Position numbers and translations under genes: made by a program. DNA of 64,000 bases from Clostridiales bacterium (GTDB taxonomy: Bacteria > Bacillota > Clostridia > Christensenellales > CAG-314), in NCBI GenBank assembly GCA_022508305.1, contig JAFLVM010000001.1:1-64000 (forward strand), given 5' to 3'. The notes under the pieces were generated by a model. It did no database searches, had not been told where the DNA came from, and saw only the letters and a program-made list of their open reading frames with translations. Position 1 is the first letter of the stretch. Every line of letters starts with the position of its first letter. Shown here one piece after another: positions 48,171 through 56,702 of the stretch.

Positions 48171-48812
48171 ATGCCAATGAACAACGATGGCAACAACTGC
48201 AATGAAAAAGTGTGCATTCAAGCCAAAAAGGTTTTTGACGCATGCGTAAAACAAACAACTTTGCAACAAATCACTATTAGCGTATCAGACGTCAATCCTA
48301 CTAACCCCGCTACGCCTTTACGTTTTGTCAGCGCAAAGAGCACGACAACCAAGGGTATTATCGAAAACCTTGTAGTAGAGCGTCTTACCGAGCGCCCCAA
48401 GTACGGTAGAGTTCAAGCGGACATCGTAGTACCCATGGAAGTAGTGTACATAGACAGCAACAACGAAGAGGGCAGCGGCTCCGGCACGGTAACGGTTCCC
48501 GTAGACGTAGTTATGTTTTTGCCCGAGCCGTCTATCATTCCCTACACAATCGAGGCAAGCGTTTCAGCTGTAAGCCCTGAGGGTCAGTACAGTCAAACGC
48601 AGGTTATCGACGGCGTAACGTACTACATTTTCGTCATCAACTGCTGCGTAACGGGTATTTTGAAGGTGACGATGGACGTGGAGCTTATTGTTCCCACCTA
48701 CGGCTACGCGGTAATTCCGCCCTGCCAAGAGTACACCGAAGAGGTTTGCTCTGGCTACTTTGAATTGCCCCTTTTCCCCGGCGGACGCTCAACAGGCGGC
48801 GGCAACAACTAA
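48171..48812 (+). CDS. Clostridial Cys-containing protein, possibly spore-associated
   Basis: 213 residues, with strong AGGAGG. The N-terminus EKVCIQAKKVFDACVKQTTL has the VC-x3-KKVFDAC pattern seen in an uncharacterised clostridial family; the rest is beta-rich with late Cys pairs (FVINCCVTG, PPCQEYTEEVC) and a Gly-rich end (GGRSTGGGNN). No signal peptide or membrane helix. The SigE/SigK-like -10, the nearby spo0A and the sequence character suggest a spore coat or surface component. That is inference; no catalytic motif is visible. Confidence 0.65.
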   Translation: MPMNNDGNNCNEKVCIQAKKVFDACVKQTTLQQITISVSDVNPTNPATPLRFVSAKSTTTKGIIENLVVERLTERPKYGRVQADIVVPMEVVYIDSNNEEGSGSGTVTVPVDVVMFLPEPSIIPYTIEASVSAVSPEGQYSQTQVIDGVTYYIFVINCCVTGILKVTMDVELIVPTYGYAVIPPCQEYTEEVCSGYFELPLFPGGRSTGGGNN

Positions 48813-48844
48813 ACTGCCTTTCCTACAGTTCTCTCTAACTTAGT

Positions 48845-48878
48845 TGGCTCCTCTTGAAACAAAGAGGAGCCATCTTTT
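48845..48878 (+). terminator. Terminator after the Cys-containing protein gene
   Basis: An 11-bp perfect stem (TGGCTCCTCTT at 48845-48855, AAGAGGAGCCA at 48862-48872) is followed by TCTTTT. Confidence 0.88.
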
Positions 48879-48933
48879 GTAACACAAGTTGAAATTGTTT
48901 CATAGTTTGAAGTGTAGAATGGAGACTAATGCT

Positions 48934-49158
48934 ATGAAATACAAAAGGTGTCCGCGTTGCGGGCTAAATTATATATTACAGGATGAACATATGTGCAAGG
49001 TGTGTTTGGACGAATTAGAGGGCAGAAAGAGCATATTCGATGAGGAAAGCTTTACCGAATTGATTTGCCCCTACTGTGAAAAGAACGTTATGGACATTGA
49101 CGACGTTATGTGCGCGCAGTGTCGGGCAAAGCGAAGCAAAAAAGTTGACGACGTGTAA
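48934..49158 (+). CDS. Small double zinc-ribbon protein
   Basis: 74 residues from the ATG at 48934, which has TGGAGA about 9 nt upstream; two other ATGs at 48919 and further upstream are possible. Four CxxC motifs (CPRC, CKVC, CPYC, CAQC) form two zinc ribbons. The acidic middle (DEHMCKVCLDELEG) and Lys/Arg-rich end are typical of small nucleic-acid or protein-binding ribbons. Function unknown. Confidence 0.65.
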   Translation: MKYKRCPRCGLNYILQDEHMCKVCLDELEGRKSIFDEESFTELICPYCEKNVMDIDDVMCAQCRAKRSKKVDDV

Positions 49159-49188
49159 CTAAACCTTATAGTTTCAGGCTTTTGTGAC

Positions 49189-49217
49189 TGGACAAACGCC
49201 CGTAACTGTGCTAAAAT
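49189..49217 (+). promoter_or_regulatory. Promoter of the metallophosphoesterase gene (leaderless)
   Basis: TGGACA (49189-49194), a 17-nt spacer, TAAAAT (49212-49217) with TGC extension. The ATG is only 6 nt after the -10, so the transcript would start at or next to the start codon. Confidence 0.65.
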
Positions 49218-49223
49218 ACACTC

Positions 49224-49919
49224 ATGAAGGTTTTTGCGATAAGCGATTTGCACCTGTCCACAGTTGTAGAAAAACCAATGGACGTGTTCGGCAAGTCGTG
49301 GGAAAACTATTTTGAATTGATTTCCGAGGACTGGAAAGCCAAGGTTACCGAAGACGACGTGGTGCTACTGCCGGGTGACTTTTCGTGGGCAATGCGCATG
49401 GACGAGGCGTTGCCAGACTTTGAGATGGTTGCAAAATTGCCGGGCAAAAAGGTCATTTTGAGGGGCAATCACGACTACTGGTGGAACACACTCTCACAGG
49501 TAAGAAATGCCATTCCACAAGGCTTTTACGCCCTGCAAAACGACTGTCTGCGCTTTGGCGACGTGCTTATTTGCGGTACACGCGGTTGGATTTGTCCTGA
49601 CGGCGACAATTTGACGGCAGAGGACACTAAGATATACCTACGCGAAAACGAGCGTCTGAAGCTGTCTATCGCCGCTATGCAGAAGATAAGGAAGCCCGAA
49701 GATAAGGTCATTGCGATAATGCACTTTCCGCCATTTAACGGTAGATACGACGACAGCGATTTTACGCGATTGTTTATTGAAGCGGGAATCACGACGGTGG
49801 TGTACGGTCACCTTCACGGCAAGGATTGCAGAGCCAATTTGCATATGAAAAAATTTGGTATAGATTTCTACCTGACAAGCTGCGACTTGGTGGGTAACAA
49901 ACTGACGGAAATAGTGTGA
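49224..49919 (+). CDS. Calcineurin-like metallophosphoesterase
   Basis: 231 residues with a full set of metallophosphoesterase motifs: SDLH (7-10), GDFSW (~51-55), GNHDYWW (~81-87), MHFPPFNG (~166-173), GHLHG (~195-199). The dimetal site is complete. Length and motifs match the short bacterial calcineurin-like phosphohydrolases of Firmicutes, whose substrates vary (cyclic nucleotides, dinucleotides or phosphoproteins), so the substrate is open. The start cannot be further upstream without losing the promoter. A terminator follows. Confidence 0.85.
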   Translation: MKVFAISDLHLSTVVEKPMDVFGKSWENYFELISEDWKAKVTEDDVVLLPGDFSWAMRMDEALPDFEMVAKLPGKKVILRGNHDYWWNTLSQVRNAIPQGFYALQNDCLRFGDVLICGTRGWICPDGDNLTAEDTKIYLRENERLKLSIAAMQKIRKPEDKVIAIMHFPPFNGRYDDSDFTRLFIEAGITTVVYGHLHGKDCRANLHMKKFGIDFYLTSCDLVGNKLTEIV

Positions 49920-49952
49920 TAAAAAGACTCATTTACATTAAATCTGACAACG

Positions 49953-49990
49953 AAAACAGCAGGAAAACAGTTCTGCTGTTTTATTTTTTT
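49953..49990 (+). terminator. Terminator after the metallophosphoesterase
   Basis: A 10-bp perfect stem (AAAACAGCAG at 49953-49962, CTGCTGTTTT at 49973-49982) is followed by ATTTTTTT. Confidence 0.85.
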
Positions 49991-50205
49991 GATTTAAATT
50001 GGTCGCATTTTTTTTTTATAGTTAGTTCGTTAATTTTTTATTTAATTTATAATATCTACTTTGTTTTTGGCTTAAGTTGTAACGCGTGTACTATCATTTT
50101 TCGTAGCTGATTTTGTGTTTTTGACTTAAAAATGCCACAAAAGAATTGTCGTAAGCTGTCAAAATTTCGCAAACTGTGTCAAACTGGCTCTAAAAAGCGA
50201 AATAT
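49991..50205. other. AT-rich intergenic region before the dcw cluster
   Basis: No credible gene is seen. A 64-codon open frame here is low-complexity. Because a second terminator follows at 50206, a short RNA may be made from this stretch, but no clear promoter pair was found. Confidence 0.45.
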
Positions 50206-50236
50206 TTGCCCCACGGGTTCTCTGTTGGGGCATTTT
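50206..50236 (+). terminator. Terminator just upstream of the dcw promoter
   Basis: TGCCCCA (50206-50212) pairs with TGGGGCA (50225-50231), followed by five T. Confidence 0.8.
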
Positions 50237-50289
50237 TGCTCTCATTTGGTTTGTTTGGAAAAATTTTTTAACAATTTGGTTAAAAATGG

Positions 50290-50318
50290 TTGAATTTGGT
50301 TGAGTTTTATGGTATGAT
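50290..50318 (+). promoter_or_regulatory. Promoter of the dcw cluster
   Basis: TTGAAT (50290-50295), a 17-nt spacer, TATGAT (50313-50318), 32 nt before the mraZ GTG. Upstream direct repeats with TGGTTGA (around 50278-50305) are candidate MraZ boxes (usually TGGGN repeats), but they are not a good match. Confidence 0.65.
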
Positions 50319-50350
50319 TGTGTTACTCAAAAATCAAGAGGTGTAATTTC

Positions 50351-50797
50351 GTGCTTTTGCTCGGTAATTTCCAACACACGTTGGACGACAAAAACAGAAT
50401 ACGACTTCCCGCGAAGTACCGCGAAAAGCTCGGCAACGATTATATTCTTATGCCGGGTATTGACGGTTGTATTTTCCTGTATCCTGCCGCAGCGGAAGAG
50501 AAATTCTTAAGAGCAGTAGAGGAAATGGAATTCGACTCGGAAAAGTCGGACATTATCGATATCATTTCGGAAATGTCGGCGACGGTAGAGGCGGATTCGC
50601 AAGGTAGATTCATGCTGACTGACGATCTACTGAAATTTGCAAACATTGACAAAGAAGTCCGCATAGTCGGTTCATTCAAGTGGATAGAAATTTGGAGCGA
50701 GGAGCTGTACCTCAAGCGTAAGGCGAAGAAAGACAGAACTCCCGAAACAATTAATGCGGCGTTTAAGGAATTCCACAAATCCGTAAACAACAAATGA
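50351..50797 (+). CDS. mraZ: MraZ transcriptional regulator of the dcw cluster
   Basis: 148 residues from GTG 50351 with AAGAGGTG upstream; this start gives the family-typical beginning LLLGNFQHTLDDKNRIRLP. Two SpoVT-AbrB-like halves (~5-50 and ~78-125, the second with ATVEADSQGRFML). MraZ binds repeats upstream of itself and controls the cluster. The stop overlaps the rsmH start (ATGA). Confidence 0.95.
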   Translation: MLLLGNFQHTLDDKNRIRLPAKYREKLGNDYILMPGIDGCIFLYPAAAEEKFLRAVEEMEFDSEKSDIIDIISEMSATVEADSQGRFMLTDDLLKFANIDKEVRIVGSFKWIEIWSEELYLKRKAKKDRTPETINAAFKEFHKSVNNK

Positions 50798-51720
50798 CAT
50801 TTTCACACAAATCGGTGTTATTGGAGGAGTGTGTCGAGGCGTTAAACGTAAAGCCTGACGGAATATACGTTGACTGTACGGCTGGCGGCGGCGGACACTC
50901 CAAAGCAATATTGGACAAGCTTAGCGGCAACGGATTGCTCGTTGCAATAGACAAGGACGAGGACGCGCTGAAAGCCTGTCGCGAGCGCTTACAAGGCGAC
51001 AACGTGAAGTTGGTTCACAGCGACTTCAAAAATTTGACGCAAGTGCTCGACAGCTTGGGCATTGACAAGGTGGACGGAATACTGGCAGACCTCGGCGTAA
51101 GCTCCTACCAAATAGACACTCCCGAAAGAGGCTTTTCCTACATGGCGAGCGAGGCTCCGTTAGATATGCGAATGGACAGAGAGTCGAGCCTAACCGCAAA
51201 AGAAGTGGTAAACACTTATTCCGAGGCGGAGTTAATAAAGATAATTCGCGATTACGGCGAAGAAAAATTCGCAAAGTCGATAGTAAAAAGTATCGTTACC
51301 GAAAGGCAAAAGAGCGCAATCGAAACCTGCGGACAGCTGGTAGCGTTGATAGACAAGTCAGTGCCGCGCCACTTAAAAAGCGGTCACCCTGCAAAACGTA
51401 CCTTTCAAGCGTTGCGAATCGAGGTGAACAAGGAGCTTGACGGCTTGGAAAAGTTTGTCGCAGACGCGGTAGACAGGCTTAACCCCGACGGACGGCTTGC
51501 GGTTATCACTTTCCACAGCTTGGAAGACAGAGCAGTAAAACACAGCTTTCAAGACCTTGCAACCGACTGTATTTGCCCGCCTAACCTTCCCGTTTGCGTG
51601 TGCAATCACAAGGCTAAGGGAGTAGCGCTCACAAAAAAGCCGATTCTTCCTTCCAAACAAGAACAATTAAGCAACCCCCGCTCGCAAAGCGCTAAGCTCA
51701 GAGCGTTTGTAAAAAAGTAA
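50794..51720 (+). CDS. rsmH: 16S rRNA m4C1402 methyltransferase RsmH
   Basis: 308 residues, family length. AdoMet site CTAGGGGHSKAIL (~28-40), then AIDKDEDAL, GILADLGVSSYQID and RGFSYM, HPAKRTFQALRIEVN, TFHSLEDRAVKH, and the Cys-containing C-terminal NPRSQSAKLRA. It methylates N4 of C1402 in 16S rRNA. Translationally coupled to mraZ through ATGA. Confidence 0.97.
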   Translation: MTFSHKSVLLEECVEALNVKPDGIYVDCTAGGGGHSKAILDKLSGNGLLVAIDKDEDALKACRERLQGDNVKLVHSDFKNLTQVLDSLGIDKVDGILADLGVSSYQIDTPERGFSYMASEAPLDMRMDRESSLTAKEVVNTYSEAELIKIIRDYGEEKFAKSIVKSIVTERQKSAIETCGQLVALIDKSVPRHLKSGHPAKRTFQALRIEVNKELDGLEKFVADAVDRLNPDGRLAVITFHSLEDRAVKHSFQDLATDCICPPNLPVCVCNHKAKGVALTKKPILPSKQEQLSNPRSQSAKLRAFVKK

Positions 51721-51744
51721 TTATTTCATAAGGCGGTGAATATA

Positions 51745-52371
51745 ATGCAATGGAATAACGACAGATATCAACAAGAAGTTCAACAGGACGTTTACGCAGA
51801 CGTACAAACAACGTACGCCTCAAGTCCTTTTGCGCAAACCAAAGATGACACGCAAGAGTTCTCTCTTTCCGCAATTCAACAAAAGCTCGGTGAACTGAGC
51901 GTAGTAGAAGATGCCGACGTTCGCGGCGCATCTGCGGATTTGATGCCCTCAAATCAAACGCTTAACATGAGCTATCAACGCCAATACGCCGCGGAAAATA
52001 CGCGTAGAGCGTCCAAACTCAACACCAAAGCCAAGGTGGCAATTTCCTGTTACGCTATCGTAGTGTTGGCACTGATACTTGCCGTAACTTTGTGCTCGGT
52101 ATCCGTAACTACGGTATTTGGCGCAGCTATTTCGTTGAATAACAGTTACACGGAAGTTTCCGCTACTGTTGATGAACTCACCGCAGAATTACAGGCAGAA
52201 GACTATGCAGAGTTGGACAGACGCGCGCAGGAATTGGGTTACACTTCCGCGTCAAGCTCCAACACTATGACGTACACCGAACTAGAAACAAGACCCGCGC
52301 AAAATTTCACCGTTGAGTCCAACTGGTTCGACGCATTGTGCGATTGGTTGTGCAACATTTTTGGAGTGTAA
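51745..52371 (+). CDS. ftsL: FtsL-like single-pass division protein
   Basis: 208 residues from ATG 51745 (AAGGCGG upstream). A long polar N-terminal cytoplasmic part (~1-95), one membrane helix (~100-122: AISCYAIVVLALILAVTLCS), then a short coiled coil (~128-155) and a C-terminal extension. Position between rsmH and ftsI and the topology identify it as FtsL-like, although it is about twice the usual length and the sequence itself is not conserved. FtsL bridges FtsQ and FtsW-FtsI at the septum. Confidence 0.7.
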   Translation: MQWNNDRYQQEVQQDVYADVQTTYASSPFAQTKDDTQEFSLSAIQQKLGELSVVEDADVRGASADLMPSNQTLNMSYQRQYAAENTRRASKLNTKAKVAISCYAIVVLALILAVTLCSVSVTTVFGAAISLNNSYTEVSATVDELTAELQAEDYAELDRRAQELGYTSASSSNTMTYTELETRPAQNFTVESNWFDALCDWLCNIFGV

Positions 52372-52372
52372 G

Positions 52373-54109
52373 TTGAACAATAACTATTACGTAACAAAAA
52401 AGAGATTGCTGTCACTTGTTGTGGCGGCAATTTTTTTGTTGTCAGGCATATTTTTGCGTTTGGCGTATATACAAGTAATTTGGGGTAAAGACCTTCAGGC
52501 AAAGGCGGCAGAGCAATGGCAGCGCGATTTGCCAATTAACGCCTACCGCGGCGACATAGTGGACACCAACGGCAATTTGCTTGCCACAACGGAAACTGGC
52601 TACAGCGTATATGCCCGTCCGCAAAGCGTAACCGACCCCGAGCAATGCGCGGAAGTGCTGTCTACAACGCTTGAATTGGACTACCAAACGGTGTACGGCA
52701 AACTCACGAAGCGTGGCGTGTCAGAGGTGACAATCAAGCGTCAAATAGCCACTGACAAAGCAGAGCAAATACGCAGCTACAATTTGGAGGGTGTGTATCT
52801 CGCCTCGGAAGGCTTGCGTAGTTACGTTTACGGTGACTTTTTGTCGCAGGTGTTGGGCTTCGTTTCATCGGACGGCATTGGACAAACAGGACTCGAGGCG
52901 TATTACGACAAGTACTTGCAGGGAATAAACGGCGTACTGCTTACGGAAACGGACCTCGTCGGCAACGAACTGGAAGAAGGCTCTATGACCTACATTCCTG
53001 CGGTAAACGGACTGACTGTAACCTTGACAATTGACGCAGTTATTCAAACTGTGGTGGAAAACGTCTTGCAGCTTGCAATGTATCAGCAAAACCCGCAAGC
53101 TGCGCGGTGTATCGTGTTGGACGTAACGACGGGTGAAATACTTGCTATGGCGTCTAAGCCCAGCGTTGACCTCAACAACCTGCCCCGTGACGACCTCGAA
53201 TACTTGATGAAGTACTCCAAAAACACCCTGCTAACAGACGTCTACGAACCTGGCTCCACCTTCAAAGTGCTTACGGCGTCCGCATGTCTTGAGGAGTACC
53301 GCAAGGGCAACAATAGGGCGTTCTCGGCGGAGCACGTGTTCGGTAATTCGTCGGGCACGCGTATTATTGACGGTTCGAAAATAAGCTGCTGGACGAAACA
53401 CGTCAACGGCAAGCACTCCAATCAAACGTTGTCCGACGCGCTTAACAACAGCTGTAACCCTATTTTTACCGACATAGCGTTGTCGCTGGGCAAGGCAACG
53501 ATGTACGACTACTTGGAAAAGTTCGGTTACGGAAGTTTGACGGGGATTGATTTCGCGGGCGAACAGGCGGGCTTGCTCGTTCCCGAAAGCGCAGTTACAA
53601 ACGGAGATTTGGCGCGTATCGGATTTGGACAGACCATTGCCGTTACAGCGTTGCAATTGTGTATGGCGACGTCTGCGGCGGTCAACGGCGGACTGCTTAT
53701 GCAACCGTATCTCGTCAAGGAAATTTCCGACCCAACAACAGGACAGGTTGTAAAACGCTTCTCGCCTACGGTTGTCAATCGCGCGATAAGTGAGGAAACG
53801 AGTAAACAAATTGCCACGATGCTACAGCGAGTTGTAGCTGAAGGCGGCGGCAAAAACGCAAACATTCCGGGCTATCAGGTTGGCGGCAAAACGGGTACTG
53901 CGCAAAAGTTCGTGGACGGGGCGCTTGCAACGGGCAAGTACGTGTCGTCATTCATCGGCTTCTTCCCCGCAAGCAGTCCCAAGTACTTGGTCTTGATGAT
54001 TGTAGACGAACCGGAAGGACAGAGCTACGGTTCAATAGTCGCCGCGCCCTACGCAGGTCTCGTTTTCCAACAAATTATCAATTACAAAAACATTGCGCCT
54101 CTTGAGTGA
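52373..54109 (+). CDS. ftsI: Division-specific class B penicillin-binding protein (FtsI/PBP2)
   Basis: 578 residues from TTG 52373, with GGAGTG in the end of ftsL and only one base between the genes. N-terminal membrane helix (~10-30), PBP dimer domain (~45-210), transpeptidase with STFK (~294-297), SCN (LNNSCNP, ~362) and KTGTAQ (~506-511). It crosslinks septal peptidoglycan together with FtsW. The C-terminus lacks PASTA domains, unlike SpoVD-type paralogues common in this position in Firmicutes. Confidence 0.95.
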   Translation: MNNNYYVTKKRLLSLVVAAIFLLSGIFLRLAYIQVIWGKDLQAKAAEQWQRDLPINAYRGDIVDTNGNLLATTETGYSVYARPQSVTDPEQCAEVLSTTLELDYQTVYGKLTKRGVSEVTIKRQIATDKAEQIRSYNLEGVYLASEGLRSYVYGDFLSQVLGFVSSDGIGQTGLEAYYDKYLQGINGVLLTETDLVGNELEEGSMTYIPAVNGLTVTLTIDAVIQTVVENVLQLAMYQQNPQAARCIVLDVTTGEILAMASKPSVDLNNLPRDDLEYLMKYSKNTLLTDVYEPGSTFKVLTASACLEEYRKGNNRAFSAEHVFGNSSGTRIIDGSKISCWTKHVNGKHSNQTLSDALNNSCNPIFTDIALSLGKATMYDYLEKFGYGSLTGIDFAGEQAGLLVPESAVTNGDLARIGFGQTIAVTALQLCMATSAAVNGGLLMQPYLVKEISDPTTGQVVKRFSPTVVNRAISEETSKQIATMLQRVVAEGGGKNANIPGYQVGGKTGTAQKFVDGALATGKYVSSFIGFFPASSPKYLVLMIVDEPEGQSYGSIVAAPYAGLVFQQIINYKNIAPLE

Positions 54110-54200
54110 GGCTCAAACTGACACCCTCGCCTTTTGTAAATAGATTAGCGTGGCGCGAGTAACTGACTATTCAATCATAAATGATAAGTTATACAAATAA

Positions 54201-54238
54201 AATAATCTATACGGACAGCCGTATGGATTATTTTTTTT
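54201..54238 (+). terminator. Terminator/attenuator between ftsI and murE
   Basis: A 14-bp stem with one wobble (AATAATCTATACGG at 54201-54214, CCGTATGGATTATT at 54219-54232) runs into eight T, ending 12 nt before the murE ATG. Confidence 0.85.
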
Positions 54239-54249
54239 CGGAGTAAGTT

Positions 54250-55677
54250 ATGTACCTTCAGCAAATACTAAACGGAGTAAGCTACCAAACGCAAGGCTCG
54301 GGTAATCCTGAAATTACAAGTCTTTGTTGCGACACGTCTAACGTTAAGCAAGGTTGCCTGTTTTTTTGCTTGAAAGGTATTAAGTACGACGGCCACGATT
54401 TCTTTCGCAAGGCGATAGGTGACGGCGCCGTAGCAATAGTGTGCGAAAAGCCTCTTGAAACGCAGGCGTTACAAATAATCGTAGAGGATGCGCGCGCCGT
54501 AATGAGTATCGCCGCAAAGAACTTTTACGACAACTGTGTAGACAAACTGAAAATAATTTCGATAGTTGGCACCAACGGAAAAACGTCCACGTCCTACGTG
54601 CTTGAGGCAATTTTGAGTAAGGCAGGTTACAAAACGGCGGTAATAGGCACAAACGGCGTGTTTTTCAACGGGCAAAAACGCACAAGCGCTCTGACTACGC
54701 CCGACCCAATCGAGCTTCACTACTGGTTTAGGCAAATGTATCTGAACAAGGTGGACGTTGTAATAATGGAAGTGTCCGCGCATGCCATAGCGCTGAGGAA
54801 AATGCAGGGTATTTGCTCGGAAATAGCCATTTTTACCAACTTTTCGCAAGACCACTTGGACTTTTTCCGCACAATGGATAACTACGCAAATACGAAAAAA
54901 AGTTTTTTTAGTCCTAAATATGTCAAAAATGTAGTTACGAACGCCGACGACGAATTGGGGCGGCAAATCGCGACGATGATGCCCTCTGCGACCTATTCCG
55001 TTGGTGGACAAGCGGACGCTGTGGCAACTGACGTTAAACTGGGCAAGGAACAGTCAACCTACCGCATTGAGATGTTTGGACAATCGGCAGTAGTTACTAC
55101 GCGACTGGCGGGAATATTCAACGTCTACAATACTCTTGTCTCGGCCACGTGCGCGAGTGTATTGGGGGTGGACGTGGACACAATAGTTAAGGCTATAGAG
55201 GAAGTGCAATGTGTTGCAGGCCGCAACGAAACGCTAATCCGTTCGGACGGAGCGCGGGTGGTAGTGGACTTTGCTCACACTCCCGACGGTATACAAAACA
55301 TTCTGTCCTTTTTGAAGCGTACGACTGAAGGTAAACTCATCGTCGTGTTTGGCTGTGGTGGCAACCGAGACAAATTCAAACGACCGTTAATGGCAGAAAA
55401 GGTTTCCGAGTACGCCGACTTTGCCGTGCTTACAAACGACAATCCGCGCTTTGAGGATCCTAAACTCATTGCTCAGGACGTGTCGGAACGGTTAACTTGC
55501 AAGTATAAGATTGTTTTAAACCGCTCGCAAGCTACTGAATACGCGCTGTCAATTGCATCAGGAATGGACACGGTGGCAATTTTAGGCAAGGGCGCGGAGG
55601 AATATCAAGAGATAAAGGGGCGTAAATTCCCCTACTCCGACGTGGACGTGGTGCGAAATCTTTTACGAATAGAGTAA
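54250..55677 (+). CDS. murE: UDP-MurNAc-tripeptide synthetase MurE
   Basis: 475 residues, with GGAG upstream. N-terminal UDP-binding domain, ATP loop GTNGKTSTSYVL (~107-118), EVSAHAIALRKM, and FAHTPDGI. The substrate loop has DNPRFEDP (~396-403); DNPR is characteristic of meso-diaminopimelate-adding MurE, so the wall is predicted to be mDAP type. It acts in the cytoplasm, third amino-acid step of the stem peptide. The preceding hairpin suggests partly separate transcription from ftsI. Confidence 0.95.
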   Translation: MYLQQILNGVSYQTQGSGNPEITSLCCDTSNVKQGCLFFCLKGIKYDGHDFFRKAIGDGAVAIVCEKPLETQALQIIVEDARAVMSIAAKNFYDNCVDKLKIISIVGTNGKTSTSYVLEAILSKAGYKTAVIGTNGVFFNGQKRTSALTTPDPIELHYWFRQMYLNKVDVVIMEVSAHAIALRKMQGICSEIAIFTNFSQDHLDFFRTMDNYANTKKSFFSPKYVKNVVTNADDELGRQIATMMPSATYSVGGQADAVATDVKLGKEQSTYRIEMFGQSAVVTTRLAGIFNVYNTLVSATCASVLGVDVDTIVKAIEEVQCVAGRNETLIRSDGARVVVDFAHTPDGIQNILSFLKRTTEGKLIVVFGCGGNRDKFKRPLMAEKVSEYADFAVLTNDNPRFEDPKLIAQDVSERLTCKYKIVLNRSQATEYALSIASGMDTVAILGKGAEEYQEIKGRKFPYSDVDVVRNLLRIE

Positions 55678-55708
55678 CGTACATATTTTGCAAAAGTAAA
55701 GGAGTGTT

Positions 55709-56701
55709 ATGGGAGCGCTATCATTTTTAGTTGCATTTTTGCTGTGTCTGCTCTTGTGCGGAATGTTGTTGCCGCTGTTGAAACGGCTGAAGGCGGGGCA
55801 GGAAATATTGCAATACGTCACGGAGCACAGCAGCAAACAGGGTACGCCTACGATGGGCGGAATTGCCTTCATACTTGCAATAGCCTGCGCGTCTGCAATA
55901 TTTTGCGATTGGACTAACCGCGCCACAGCCGTTGCGGTTGCCGTTTTCGTTGCTTACGGCATAGTAGGGTTTTTGGACGACTTTATCAAAATACGCTACA
56001 AGCGCAACATGGGTTTGCACGCTTATCAAAAGATTATCGTGCAGTTGGCGATTGCGGTGTTGGTGGCGTTGTTCGTCTACGGTGACATCGCAATAGGCGA
56101 CAAGCTGCGTATACCCTTTACCGACAGGCAAGTCAAGATTACCTATTGGATTATTCCATTGGTTATTTTCATCTATCTTGCTTGCACCAACAGCGTCAAC
56201 TTGACGGACGGCATTGACGGCTTGGCAAGCAGCACGACCATTTGTTTCATGGCGGGAATGATAGCGTTACTCAACAGGGAATTGGTGTCCTTAGAGGCTA
56301 TTGGCGACACCTACGCCTACAAGCAAACCAAAGATTTGCTAATTCTTTGTTACGTGTGCTGCGGGGCGCTTGTAGCGTTTCTGCTCTTCAACTGCAACGA
56401 CGCCAAGGTGTTCATGGGCGACACCGGTTCGCTCGCGCTCGGGGCAATGGTGGCGTGCGTTGCAATATTTACGCGTATGAGCCTGTTTATTCCAATAGTG
56501 GGAATAATGTTCGTGGTGTCAAGCGTGTCGGTAATTTTGCAGGTGGTGTACTTCAAGGCAACCAAGGGTAAACGTATTTTCCTAATGGCGCCCTTCCATC
56601 ATCACTTGCAAAAGAAGAAATGGAGCGAAACGCGCATTTGCGTGCTGTACTGCGCCGTAACGGTGTGCATTACTCTCGTTTTATTGGCTTTTGGAGAATA
56701 A
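55709..56701 (+). CDS. mraY: Phospho-MurNAc-pentapeptide translocase MraY
   Basis: 330 residues, ~10 membrane helices. Signatures: KQGTPTMGGIAF (~45-56), the catalytic Asp motif GFLDDFIKIRYKRN (~88-101), NSVNLTDGIDGLAS (~160-173), FMGDTGSLALGA (~234-245) and the loop APFHHHLQKKKWSE (~297-310). It makes lipid I. murF, which normally sits between murE and mraY, is absent here. Confidence 0.97.
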   Translation: MGALSFLVAFLLCLLLCGMLLPLLKRLKAGQEILQYVTEHSSKQGTPTMGGIAFILAIACASAIFCDWTNRATAVAVAVFVAYGIVGFLDDFIKIRYKRNMGLHAYQKIIVQLAIAVLVALFVYGDIAIGDKLRIPFTDRQVKITYWIIPLVIFIYLACTNSVNLTDGIDGLASSTTICFMAGMIALLNRELVSLEAIGDTYAYKQTKDLLILCYVCCGALVAFLLFNCNDAKVFMGDTGSLALGAMVACVAIFTRMSLFIPIVGIMFVVSSVSVILQVVYFKATKGKRIFLMAPFHHHLQKKKWSETRICVLYCAVTVCITLVLLAFGE

Positions 56702-56702
56702 T

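Noticed and set aside
49916..50110. 64-codon ORF after the metallophosphoesterase
   Set aside because: Overlaps a strong terminator and consists of low-complexity Phe/Tyr/Ile sequence without a ribosome site.
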